Assembly (NCBI GenBank): GCA_022495005.1
Contig: JAGYXB010000968.1
Location: 1 to 64,000, forward strand
Reading direction: 5' to 3'
Source of the DNA: Rhyacophila brunnea
Taxonomy: Eukaryota; Arthropoda; Insecta; Trichoptera; Rhyacophilidae
Length of the DNA: 64,000 nucleotides
Every line of letters starts with the position of its first letter. The stretch's first letter is position 1. Made by a program: the position numbers and the translations under genes. Under the pieces are notes generated by a model. The model did no database searches. It saw only the letters and a list, made by a program, of their open reading frames with translations, and was not told the DNA's origin. Below are positions 15,201 through 22,832 of the stretch, one piece after another.

Positions 15201-18063
15201 TTAATATGAGATTGATGTTTCTGATAGTAGAGACTTAATAAATGGATTAGCGAGATTTAAAATAGTAAAGCAAATAATCATGGCGTACTTATGGCCCTTC
15301 CGCTTCATAAATCGAATTAGTCAGCCAAATATGAAACTGCCGTAAAACGTATGAGATCATGGTGGAATTAGTTTGTTAAAAGTGCGAAGCGTTGTTTTTT
15401 TCCAATCTTTCTCATTTTTAATAAACCATGTGAAAAAATAAAATAAATCGGCAATTTACACATGGGTATAAATCAAACTTCATTCAAACTCAGTTTATTT
15501 TTAATGTAGCTATTTTTTATTATAAGTATTTTTTCTGTTATATTTTTGCTTTTATTTTATGTTTCATAAAAATTGATTAAAAAATCAATCCCAAAATCCC
15601 GGGATTATGTTTATCAATCCCGGGATTCATAGGTATCGAAAATAGCTCGGGATCCCGAGATTGGAATCCCTAGTTTCGCTGATATGTACTAGTTAAAGCT
15701 TCACAGCCATCTGAATCACACACTTTTGCACTTAGTTTAGGAAACAAAGAGTTCCGTTCCATCATCAAACGTTTTAATTTGAAGAAGGTAATGGTCACAC
15801 GGAACATAGCCGAGATGAATGAAGTTCACGGGACCTTTGCACTGACGTTTAAGATGGGTTACTTTTAGAGAAATGCACTACAGCTGAAAGTGACACACGT
15901 TAAGGATTCTGTGTGTGTCTATCAACTAAATAAAATTGAAAAAATAAACAAATTACAATCGCGATGAGTTTAAATATGTGTGTGGCTGCTTGCATATAAA
16001 ATTTGAATATTCAAGTGAACAAAACACTCACCCTTGCAACGAATATACATGAACGTTAGCGTGATCCTCGTGGGGTGCTCGTGGACTCCAAGGAAAGAGG
16101 TCTGAGGGTGAAGCTCGACTCCATACTAAAGCCGATCCTCCCCCTGCACTTCCAGACACCTGCCGGCCACCTCTCCTCCATCCGCCCACAAGTTCTACAG
16201 TCTGTACGAGCATAAATAGGAATATAATAACAATATCATGCAATCCTGAACTGCCAAAAATTCATAAAGCAAACATATACAAAATAAAATTTAATATAAC
16301 GATTTTAAATGATTGAGACATTCTAGTAAATGGCAGGTAAATTTTATTTTGAACTTAAAACTTTCAACTATAAAATTTTTGATCAGTTTCTGGAGCTGGA
16401 GAAGTGAGAAATAAAAGTTGTAAGTAAATATTTTTTATACCTTTAAATTCCTTATACATATAAATACTAACAGCTCTTTAGTTTTTTTTATTTATACAAA
16501 ATATATTTAAAATCATATCAAAGAAATATGTGATCTAATCCTTTCTATGTCGCAATTAGTTAATTGATCGTAATTAACATAAGAATTGGTGTAATTAGTG
16601 CGTCCAAAGACGCTTTGGGCACTTAACCGGCTAATAGCACCTGTACATGTGCATGGATTTACTTGCACCAATAGTGTGTATTTTTAACTATCGCGATAAT
16701 AACTATTTACACATAAATGTGATGACTGTCTCGCCAATCTCATTCTTCATAAGTAAGCGAGACGCGATGTTGTCATTTTATATGGTTTTATATGGTACTA
16801 TTTGACAGGTCGTGAAAATCGGTTAACCTCAAAATGAGCCTCTGCGCGGAGTACTGTTTTTTTACCGGCTGGTTCACTACTCCCAATTGTCACGTAAAAA
16901 TTCAGAAGCTTCTAAACTTTTTTGATTCAATGCACATGTTTATACATGCATTTTTTTGTTATGGCCGCGATAATACGTACTGTCAGCAGTAAATCCATGC
17001 ACGTGTAAACAAGTTATAAATAACATTACATCTGTATTCTCATAGTGATGTGAGCTTCACCGGGCTGGGCAAGAAACCACATGAGAAGGTTGTTTCTATG
17101 CTAAGTGCTGCCATAATAATTCCAAATTGAATTATTTTGATATTTTACAATATTGACCTTAGAAAATACCTTCACTCTTCATGAAAAAATGTTCCATCCA
17201 CTGAATTGAAATATGGAAACATACATAAAACTAAAAAATACTATGATAGTTATTGTTAATTGAATAAAGATTTATAATTTTCACTTTTTGGTATATTGTG
17301 GTAATAATGTACATTTAGAGTTTAGACTAAGCAAGCGAATGTTCGTTCTTCCCCCACTCAAGCGAAATTCTTTTTTAAAAAAATTTTGAAAATTAAATTC
17401 ATGCAAGGATAATTGGGAGTTTACTGTAATTATTTCTTACCTGAAATTTGGGATCTCGGTTGCTTAATTTTTCAGGAACCGTACTCTTGACGGAAGGTCT
17501 GTTGAAGTTGACTAAGATGGCCTGGTTATCGTTGTACGTTAGAAGAATGTGCGTGTTTGTGAACAGAACTGAAATAATTCAAAGGATGATGACTTACACT
17601 ATCCGAAACGGAAAATTTAGTCAATAATTATCTGTGACTTCCAAAATAGGTCTGCAAATACTCATACCTTCGCTGACGTTCGCTGAGAGCAGTTTCCCGA
17701 CTAAATATCGATCAAAGAGTATCCTTGTTATATCTGCTGTGGCTGGATTGACACAAACGTAGACAATTGTTCCGGTGGAGAAGATGAGACATAGCCAGCA
17801 GTCGCTCTCCCATCGACAGTAAATGAGTCGATGATCCTTCAGCAATTCCGTCAGCTCTCGGAGACAATCTTTGAGCTTGAGAGGCCGCTTTGTTGGTAAC
17901 GTCCATGTTTGACCTCGCTTCTCTGCATATAGTTTCTTTCCCTCCAGATAGATGGAAGGTGTAGAATGCTTTTTGCTGTCATATCTAGGGTAAACATAAA
18001 AAATATTGTAATTAAGTTCACAAATATTAACATCACTCACTTGGCATTCCGATTTTCTGACAT
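1..18063 (-). CDS. WDPCP: WDPCP / fritz homologue (13 coding exons, 3' end off the window)
   Basis: This is a WD-repeat planar-cell-polarity effector, the Fritz subunit of the CPLANE module (with Inturned and Fuzzy), which acts in wing-hair polarity and ciliogenesis. Coding exons on the minus strand are 18063-18041, 17984-17668, 17568-17441, 16201-16032, 14164-14050, 12920-12684, 11716-11553, 10303-10150, 8939-8806, 3246-3097, 2285-2134, 1684-1217 and 246 to beyond 1. Every junction is GT-AG and in phase, giving at least 819 residues. Family-like blocks in order are FDRYLVGKLLSANVSEG, LLTYNDNQAILVNFNRP, LFPWSPRAP followed by HANVHVYSLQG, HRIEFDPLCVSFSK, GAQLQCWDSSLTPASL, LARLRSMDWVSNGPACL, LEREEIAQAALGTFLAP and KALCLAIDVGHHDLFMD. 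I chose the ATG at 18063 (MSENRNA) because only that frame joins exon 2. Residues about 560-820 are Ser/Pro/Asn-rich and poorly conserved. Identification rests on remembered family motifs, with no database search. The last exon is less certain than the rest. Confidence 0.87.
540..712 (+). pseudogene. Non-LTR retrotransposon reverse-transcriptase C-terminal fragment
   Basis: One plus frame reads KLEGKQRPGRTRARWCDSV after a W-L-G block. This is the usual pattern at the C-terminal end of LINE reverse transcriptases (a basic Gly-Arg-Pro block followed by R-W). The flanks are frameshifted and no upstream polymerase domain is present. It lies in WDPCP intron 12 on the opposite strand. Confidence 0.5.
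1169..1174 (-). promoter_or_regulatory. Polyadenylation signal AATAAA inside WDPCP intron 12
   Basis: If exon 12 is not spliced at 1217, it reads on for two codons to a TAA (1211-1209). A canonical AATAAA follows about 35 bases downstream on the minus strand. This would give a 739-residue protein, very near the 746 of human WDPCP. It may be a genuine alternative 3' end or a chance hexamer in AT-rich DNA. Confidence 0.4.
1914..1983. repeat. Short deleted copy of the inverted-repeat element seen at 49450 and 53005
   Basis: The start AAGTTTTGTACTATTCCATT and the end CAAAAACGACTCA match the two arms of the larger copies near 49.5 and 53.2 kb. The interior has collapsed to a few dozen bases. It is in WDPCP intron 11. 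Confidence 0.5.
2431..2765 (-). mobile_element. MITE family B, copy 1 (reverse)
   Basis: It shares long stretches with the copies at 16630-17020 and 53448-53855, including a CCTGTACACGTGCATGGATT-type end, a block around GACAATATCGCGTCTCGCTC-like sequence, and TATCGCGATAGTTTAAAATA. The end nearest 2431 is truncated. It has no coding capacity. It is in WDPCP intron 10. Confidence 0.65.
3373..4102 (-). mobile_element. MITE family E, copy 1 (reverse), interrupted
   Basis: 3373-3600 and about 3990-4102 are the two halves of the element also present at 31073-31408 and 49984-50330. Shared landmarks are GGCGTATTAGCAATCAGGTG and GGGCCACCTGTA. About 390 bases of unrelated DNA (3601-3990) split it. That insert has a 94-codon minus open frame that I do not recognise. 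Confidence 0.55.
4348..5625. mobile_element. Non-autonomous TTAA (piggyBac-type) element nested in piggyBac A
   Basis: It is flanked by TTAA at 4344-4347 and 5626-5629. The ends are CCCTTTCACTGCG and (reverse complement) CCCTTAGACTGCG. A near-perfect palindrome built on ATGGCATGT lies just inside the right end (5591-5612). No transposase is recognisable. A 91-codon minus frame at 5229-4954 is unassigned. Confidence 0.75.
5845..7529 (-). pseudogene. piggyBac transposase A (DDE_Tnp_1_7), disrupted
   Basis: This is a cut-and-paste transposase for TTAA sites. It starts with an Asp/Glu-rich leader. The core contains CIDESLLLFKGNLSFRQYIP (first catalytic Asp) and LYVDNWYTSPILFQKLH (second Asp). 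MGAVDKSDMVLSS supplies the third Asp. The C-terminal cysteine-rich domain runs CVVCLS...RYECKQCKVALCVEPCFETYHT. Two lesions are visible. An in-frame TAA lies 12 codons after the probable ATG at 7529. A frame change occurs at an A7 run near 6290, immediately before the third catalytic Asp. The next in-frame ATG is at 7478. The A7 lesion could be an assembly error, but the stop makes an inactive copy more likely. Confidence 0.85.
8296..8600 (+). repeat. Repeat family G, copy 1
   Basis: It shares blocks such as GAATTTTGTCAAAATCAGC, a GACCGTATA...GGTCATCT segment, an AAACTGTG segment and ACATGTAACC with 10548-10690, 13862-13975 and, reversed, 13105-13215. All four copies are in WDPCP introns. It is probably a MITE, but its ends are not defined. 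Confidence 0.5.
9805..10057. mobile_element. Foldback element with ~30-bp inverted repeats
   Basis: The left arm begins CGCACCGTGAGTGTAAAACC and runs through AAGGCATCTGCAAA. The right arm is its near-exact reverse complement, ending CACTCACGGTGCG at 10057. The spacer of about 190 bases has no gene. It lies 92 bases from WDPCP exon 8. Confidence 0.6.
10548..10690 (+). repeat. Repeat family G, copy 2
   Basis: It matches 8430-8600 over a TGAATTTTG-CAAAATCAG block, the GACCGTATACTATA...GTCATCT segment and the terminal ACATGTAACC. It is in WDPCP intron 7. Confidence 0.5.
10787..10852 (+). repeat. Fragment of the hAT-like element seen at 42651-43222
   Basis: The block ACTAAACTTTGCCAGACATA and the following TTTGTTTTCATTGAACT match the interior of the 42651 element with few differences. 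Only about 65 bases remain, directly upstream of a SINE. Confidence 0.4.
10850..11087 (+). mobile_element. tRNA-derived SINE, copy 1
   Basis: The head looks like a tRNA gene. It has an A-box-like TAGCCGAGCGGCATAAGC, then a perfect B box GGTTCGAATCC inside a T-arm-like hairpin. A shared body follows (ACACATATTGTTTTTCAATT, later TGGAGGCCCAT) and then an A-rich tail. The copy at 23865-24103 has the same order of parts. It is in WDPCP intron 7, opposite in strand to the gene. Confidence 0.75.
12040..12445 (+). pseudogene. LINE reverse-transcriptase C-terminal pseudogene
   Basis: The translation includes LYKTLLCPVLTYGSECWALS, then DERNIDIFERKVLRRIFGA, an in-frame stop, and QRLHWIGHVHRMTEDIPVRR. 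These are the standard thumb and connection motifs of insect non-LTR retrotransposons. The fragment ends in a GATGATGAT run. It is opposite in strand to WDPCP, in intron 6. Confidence 0.8.
12962..13050 (+). repeat. Truncated left end of the hAT-like element seen at 42651-43222
   Basis: CGAGGGGTGGAGGTAGGCTG and the following TTCAACATAA...GTGCACACTAAA block are the same as the first ~90 bases of the 42651 element. It begins about 40 bases from WDPCP exon 6 (12920). Confidence 0.55.
13105..13215 (-). repeat. Repeat family G, copy 3 (reverse)
   Basis: The reverse complement of this stretch carries the ATGGTCATCT-like, AAACTGTGC-like and ACATGTAACC blocks of copies 1 and 2. It is in WDPCP intron 5. 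Confidence 0.45.
13405..13620 (-). pseudogene. LINE C-terminal fragment, Jockey-like
   Basis: The minus strand reads FVLPRCRNNLPLVMPIGRAI, then a DVDIFHL block and a terminal TLFYKFLK before a stop. Insect Jockey/CR1-type polymerases end in this way (R-x-N-x-G/L...P-I-x-R...D-I-F). The plus-strand fragment at 44600-44825 is a second copy (VLPKCRINVSLVMPIGWAI). Confidence 0.65.
13862..13975 (+). repeat. Repeat family G, copy 4
   Basis: GTGTTTTATTTAGACATGAA and the later ATATGGCCATCT and AACTGTGATATGG blocks parallel 8300-8580. It ends about 75 bases from WDPCP exon 5. Confidence 0.4.
14917..15672. mobile_element. Non-autonomous hAT element, 756 bp
   Basis: The ends are TAGGGAATCCAATCCCG and (reverse complement) TAGGGATTCCAATCTCG. 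The subterminal regions are full of CCCGGGAT repeats. Flanking 8-bp direct repeats GTCTCGCT (14909-14916) and GTTTCGCT (15673-15680) match at seven of eight bases, which is the hAT pattern. No open frame is recognisable. It is in WDPCP intron 4. Confidence 0.75.
16630..17020 (+). mobile_element. MITE family B, copy 2
   Basis: The left end CACCTGTACATGTGCATGGA and the right end TAAATCCATGCACGTGTAAA form an imperfect inverted repeat. The interior (TGGTACTATTTGACAGG and GCCGCGATAATACGTACTGT) is shared with copies at 2431, 53448 and, in part, 39870. It is in WDPCP intron 3. Confidence 0.7.
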
Positions 18064-19175
18064 ACAATGGTAGCCATTTTTTTAATGTTCATTGTGATTA
18101 CTTACTCGACTGCAGTTATAAACAGTTTTACACAAACTTTACAGGATTTTTTACTAAATAGTGTAGTAAATATAGTGTAGCATTATTAGCTGCTTGTCTA
18201 CTCATCGTATAGTCGGATTGTCTTTTTAGACGCGCTGCAAACTGGCAAATAAACGTCATAGCAGTAGTGTGGTTTTCTGTAAATGAGTCTGCAATGCAAA
18301 GTCATTTGTAGCTAACTTAATCAGTAGACTAGTGGTCTTTTTTCTGCTTCAATTTCATTTATTTAGGCTCCATCTCCTATAGAAGAATGTTTTTTCAACA
18401 TCTTTGATTTCACCTTTTATTATAATATACCAATGAGAAAGTTTTATTCACCTTGAAAATAATAATATTATGAAAGTCTTACAAATGGAAAATATTGTAA
18501 AAGCAATTTATAGGGATACATTCGGATTAAAAAGTTGAATACACTAGAATATCAATTTCTACCTAAAGGCTCCAAGATCAGTGTGTTTGATTGTTATATC
18601 TTCATCGTTCGTCCAGAAATGTGTTTCGCAAAGATATGTCAGCATCGTGAGAGTCGATTGAATTGGTGGAGAAATTATCTGACATCACGCTTCACCATTC
18701 TTGCTATAACTTCCTGAAAACATTGACATTATTTCAGTCTTGTTCACATTGCACAAGTTTAATTAAAGTTTGACTTCAAAAGTCACAGGATAATCAAAAT
18801 TACACTAAAATATTACCGTGGTGTAGATAAAAGTTTTTATTAGACTAACTAGCTTCTATTTAATACACCCAAACGCATCATGCCAGGACATAAAAGTAGA
18901 ATTAAAACTTTTGAACAATAATTATTTGCTTGTAAATATGGTGTTATGACAGTCATAGACAATCGTGACAGTTTCAGCGACACGTTATAATGATAATGAT
19001 CGACAGTAAAAGGGATACTCCGAAATCTATTTATTACATTGAAAAAACCAACCAAAATAGTCAGCTTATTAGGCACCACCTAGATACATATTACTTTATT
19101 TTAGATTTAATTTATTGAAAGAATTATGAGAATATATCCATATAATTTTTGCCTTCTATTGCCAATAATTATACC
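18064..19175. other. Upstream flank of WDPCP, no gene recognised
   Basis: I see no conserved coding exon and no clear core promoter motif. Open frames here are short and contain no familiar domain. It is AT-rich and would hold the WDPCP 5' UTR and proximal promoter. Confidence 0.4.
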
Positions 19176-19180
19176 TATTA

Positions 19181-20211
19181 GCGGCCTTTAGACACACATT
19201 CTTTACCGTATGCTCAGGAGCGTACGCGCCGGAACCCTTTATTGAGCGCGTAATATCACACGTGACACGTGTCAGTTGTCTGGTGCTACCATATATATAT
19301 CAACTACATCCTGCGCGATAGCGCAACATTTTGCGTATGTTTTGAGGAGCACGCACCAGGATTGAAAGGCATATCGCGCGTTCATTACGGCGTGATCGTC
19401 GCTGGAACGTACAACAATTCAACGGCTTTAGTTTAAAAGTCGCGTAGCGAACAGCGGAAAGAGTGGGATGGTCGCGTCCAATCGTTCACGCGTGCCGTAC
19501 GTCAAGTCGTTTTTTAACACATTTTACCACGTTTTAACTTTCACGTGTGCCGTACGTCAAATTGTTTTACCACGTTCATCACAAATAAACGTTCGAAATT
19601 TCTCTCGCCAATTTATTACGGACCTTATGGACATGTAAAAAATATTCTCATCTTTTTGGAGAATCAAATCGGTGGCATATGAAAATAGAAATTTACGCGA
19701 TGTGGCGTAATATGCAAAAATAATTAATTTCTTCAAAGAGAGAGGATTTCCCGAGGCTAAAATAGAGACTTTGTAGTAAATAAAATTCAAAGCCTTAAGC
19801 CGCGTTGACACGGTCCAAGTACGATCCAAGTAGACTTGGATAGGAATAATTAGTATGAAGATGTCTCATCCAAGTGACAGCTTCATACTATTTATTCCTA
19901 TCCAAGTGCACTCGTATGTGACATTTTCATACTAATTATTCCTATCCAAGCTACTTGGACCGCGTCCTACTCATCCAAGTTAACTTGGATAGGAATAAAT
20001 AGTATGGAGCTGTCACTTGGATAGGAATAAATAGTATGAAGCTGTCACTTGGATGAGACATCTTCATACTAATTATTCCTATCCAAGTCTACTTGGATCG
20101 TACTTGGACCGTGTCAACGCGGCTTTAACACGGCTTTAGACACGATCATTCCCGTGCGACATCGCGCACACGAGGCTTTCACGCAGACAAGATTGTGTGT
20201 GTGCAGGCCGC
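19181..20211. mobile_element. Unclassified inverted-repeat element, 1.03 kb
   Basis: Short inverted ends GCGGCC...GGCCGC are flanked on both sides by TATTA (19176-19180 and 20212-20216), consistent with a 5-bp target duplication. The interior is more GC-rich than its surroundings and repeats CGTGCCGTACGTCAA at about 19490 and 19545. A second, palindromic element (19799-20124) is inserted in it. Confidence 0.5.
19799..20124. mobile_element. Palindromic TTAA element, ~326 bp
   Basis: It is flanked by TTAA (19795-19798 and 20125-20128). The arms begin GCCGCGTTGACACGGTCC and pair almost perfectly with the right half. Within each arm the motif ACTTGGATAGGAATAA followed by TAGTATG recurs in both orientations, at least eight times in all. 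The transcript would fold into a long hairpin. There is no open reading frame. Confidence 0.75.
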
Positions 20212-20442
20212 TATTAATCCACCAAACATTAATAATTATGTGCTTAATATTTAAATCGGTAAAATAAAAATGAAAGGTACGATAAGATTGTTAGTAAATA
20301 TTAGAATATCAATAATTACCACTCAAATCAAAGAGATTGAAGCTCTTTGACTCAAATGCAATCATCCAGTCATACTAAAAATATCCACAATAATTATTGT
20401 GTGTATTCTAGTAACAAACAATATTGGAAATAGTTATAATAT

Positions 20443-22755
20443 CGCACCCCCAGTAAAATACTGTAGTAATCCAGAAAATGGCATTTTGCAGGAGAGCCAT
20501 TTGAAGTTTCAAATATTCTTTGTAAATACAGGAAAAGTCTGAATGTAAAAATTATTCCTCATTTTTATGGAAAAACATGATCTTTTTTCAACTGTATTCA
20601 TCATTTTTCTCTAAAACATATACAAATAAAGATATTTGAATATTTCTGAGTTACGACAGTATTTTATTAGGATATTTGAAAATTTCATGGTAAAATTTGA
20701 ATCAACTCAATATTTTCTATGTAAATTTCCCTACCATCACTCTAATAATTTCAACTAATTTGTTGGGCACTGTAAGGGAAGGTTTTCAAAATATTAAGTT
20801 ATGGTACAATCTTTAAAGATTTATTGAAAAAAAACAAGAAAAATACAATTATTAGTTCAAAACAACAAAAAATACTTAATTATTTTATTTAATGGGCAAA
20901 TAAAATTTCTAGATACGATTTTTAATTTTTAAACATCACTTGGAAGAGAAGCAACAAAATCATGATAAAATTCACGATGTTTAGCATTTCAGAGAGAAAG
21001 CAAATCCTTCTTTTTAATTGTCGTTATTTTTGGCCGCTCTTGATATGCTTTGGATGAATCGAGACCATCCATCGGTAACGGTTTACCTATTTTCCATTGA
21101 CGAACATTCAATTTACTACATTCTTCATGATAACTTGTTTTAAAAAAATAATGTATGGGTAGTCTCTGTCTACTTTTATAACTTTAATCTTCTGCCACAA
21201 AATTTTTTCTCCATTTTCATCCGTGTTGTAATTTTTACCGATTTCATCTGCTAGTTTTTTCTTGTTGTGAAAATTATTTGTTGTCATGGGTTTAACAATG
21301 TATGGTTGTCCTGTTTTATAACTTGTTTGTACAATGGTAATCATTTGGCCGGGCACAAATATTGGTCCACTTTTTAGAGCCCTAGTCTTCTGCTGCTCAA
21401 TTGTAGAATGGACAATATCGCCTTCATTTTGGGTATGCCCGATGACCAAAAACTTATGAGAGATCGTTTTATTTTTTTGTGAATTCCTGATGGCATATAA
21501 ATACATTGCAGCAATGTATTTATTTTTATTCTACCCGGCACAAGTGTCTCTGTAAAAAATAAAATGCTCAATGTGATGATATTTTTCACATGCAATGTAA
21601 TCGAGTACACAGCTACCAATTTCATTGGATCTTCATGCAGCTTGACTCTCATCCCACATGTATCAGTTTGCAATATTTTCAGTGATATTATAGACTGTAA
21701 GATTGTACATTGCCGACTTTCGTTTATAATAGAAAGTTGACACATTTCCGCAAGGAAGCGGTAAAACAGCCTGCAAATCATATACAGCTACATTAATGAC
21801 GCTGTTTTGGCCATTAGTTTGGGACTCTGCTACGTCTTTGGTCTTTTCATCACTTGCCTCTTTTTTTCCAGGTTGATGTGTCTCATACTTTTCTTGAAGT
21901 TGTTCTTTTTCTTCTGGTGAACAATTATTGTATGGGTCGCATTCAACCCACAAATCTTTTTTAGGCTTAAAGAAGCCAATAATAAATTCGTCATTAAATA
22001 TGGATGTGTATAATAGTGTTCTTTTCCAAATGGCATATTGCTGTCAGCTTGTTGTTTTTTGTATAACCGATACATTTCAGCAATTGTTAATTTACCATCT
22101 AAATACAATCTAGATGTCTGTGCACGCAAATAATGTTACTCGATCACTGGAAAGACTTAATGTGAGTTCTTATATCATTTTTTAAATCATCTTCAATTTT
22201 TTTGTGATTGCCATGGTGACCTCTTTGTTCTGGAATTGGCGTTCCGAAAAGAAGATCCCTTGTTTTCCACACAGTGGAGCAGTACCTTTCACTCACCCCA
22301 AATGTGTTGATAAAGTATTTTTTGCATACTTCTTGTATTTTACTTCCATTTAATTGAAGTTGATAACAAACATTGTTGCCTCTGCTGCTTCCAGTTTTTT
22401 TGTTTGAATACTTTGGAACAATAATATCCGTGCAACTAGTGAGAAAATTACGATGTATCTCAAGATCTTACTGTAGTAACAGAGTTACAACAGTATTTTT
22501 TTGAAAAATATTGTTTTAGTTTTTTAGATAGCTTCTTGTAAAATACTGTCGTAACTTAGTTACAACACTATTTTATTATCGATTTAACAGTTTTCGGAAA
22601 GTAATGTACTGTATTAAATGCTTTCTCTCTGACAATATTTGAGTTTGAGATATGACAATATTTTATTAAAATAGCAAAAAAAATACGAATCCAACCACAT
22701 CCATAACTCGAAAACGCCGATTTCAGACTTACGACAGTATTTTACTGGGGGTGCG
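20443..22755 (-). mobile_element. Inverted-repeat DNA transposon encoding a DUF7869-type protein
   Basis: Both ends read CGCACCCCCAGTAAAATACT and continue GT, giving 22 perfect bases. Each is flanked by ATAT, so a 4-bp duplication is possible (ATAT is itself a palindrome). Sola-type elements also make 4-bp duplications, but I cannot place this family with certainty. The motif ACAGTATTTTATT recurs inside both ends. The body contains the decayed gene at 21108-22440. The right end is 77 bases from the TMEM87A start codon. Confidence 0.7.
21108..22440 (-). pseudogene. Decayed DUF7869-family gene (putative transposase)
   Basis: Read on the minus strand in several frames, the order is as follows. 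First comes an N-terminal part with VCKKYFINTFGVSERYC and GHHGNHKKIEDDLKNDI. Next is RLYLDGKLTIAEMYRLYKKQ, then a C-x-x-C block before DPYNNCSPEEKEQLQ, then VAVYDLQAVLPLPCG and YKRKSAMYNLTVYNI. The last block is HKFLVIGHTQNEGDIVHSTI followed by LKSGPIFVPGQMITIVQTS. This is the layout of the DUF7869 proteins that are scattered in arthropod genomes. At least three frame changes and several stops break it. The catalytic-looking D-N-C-A-G-Q region expected before MYLYAIRNS lies where the frame changes. The identification is from memory of the family. Confidence 0.7.
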
Positions 22756-22832
22756 ATATTATCTATGAAATTAATTAAGCTGGCAATTTTAACCCGGTTG
22801 CACGGCCGTCAAATTTGACGAAGGATGTAAAC

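Noticed and set aside
17621..18067. Continuous minus frame beginning at 18067 as the WDPCP start
   Set aside because: It begins with TTG rather than ATG and runs through the intron. The ATG at 18063 in another frame splices at 18041 to 17984 in correct phase.
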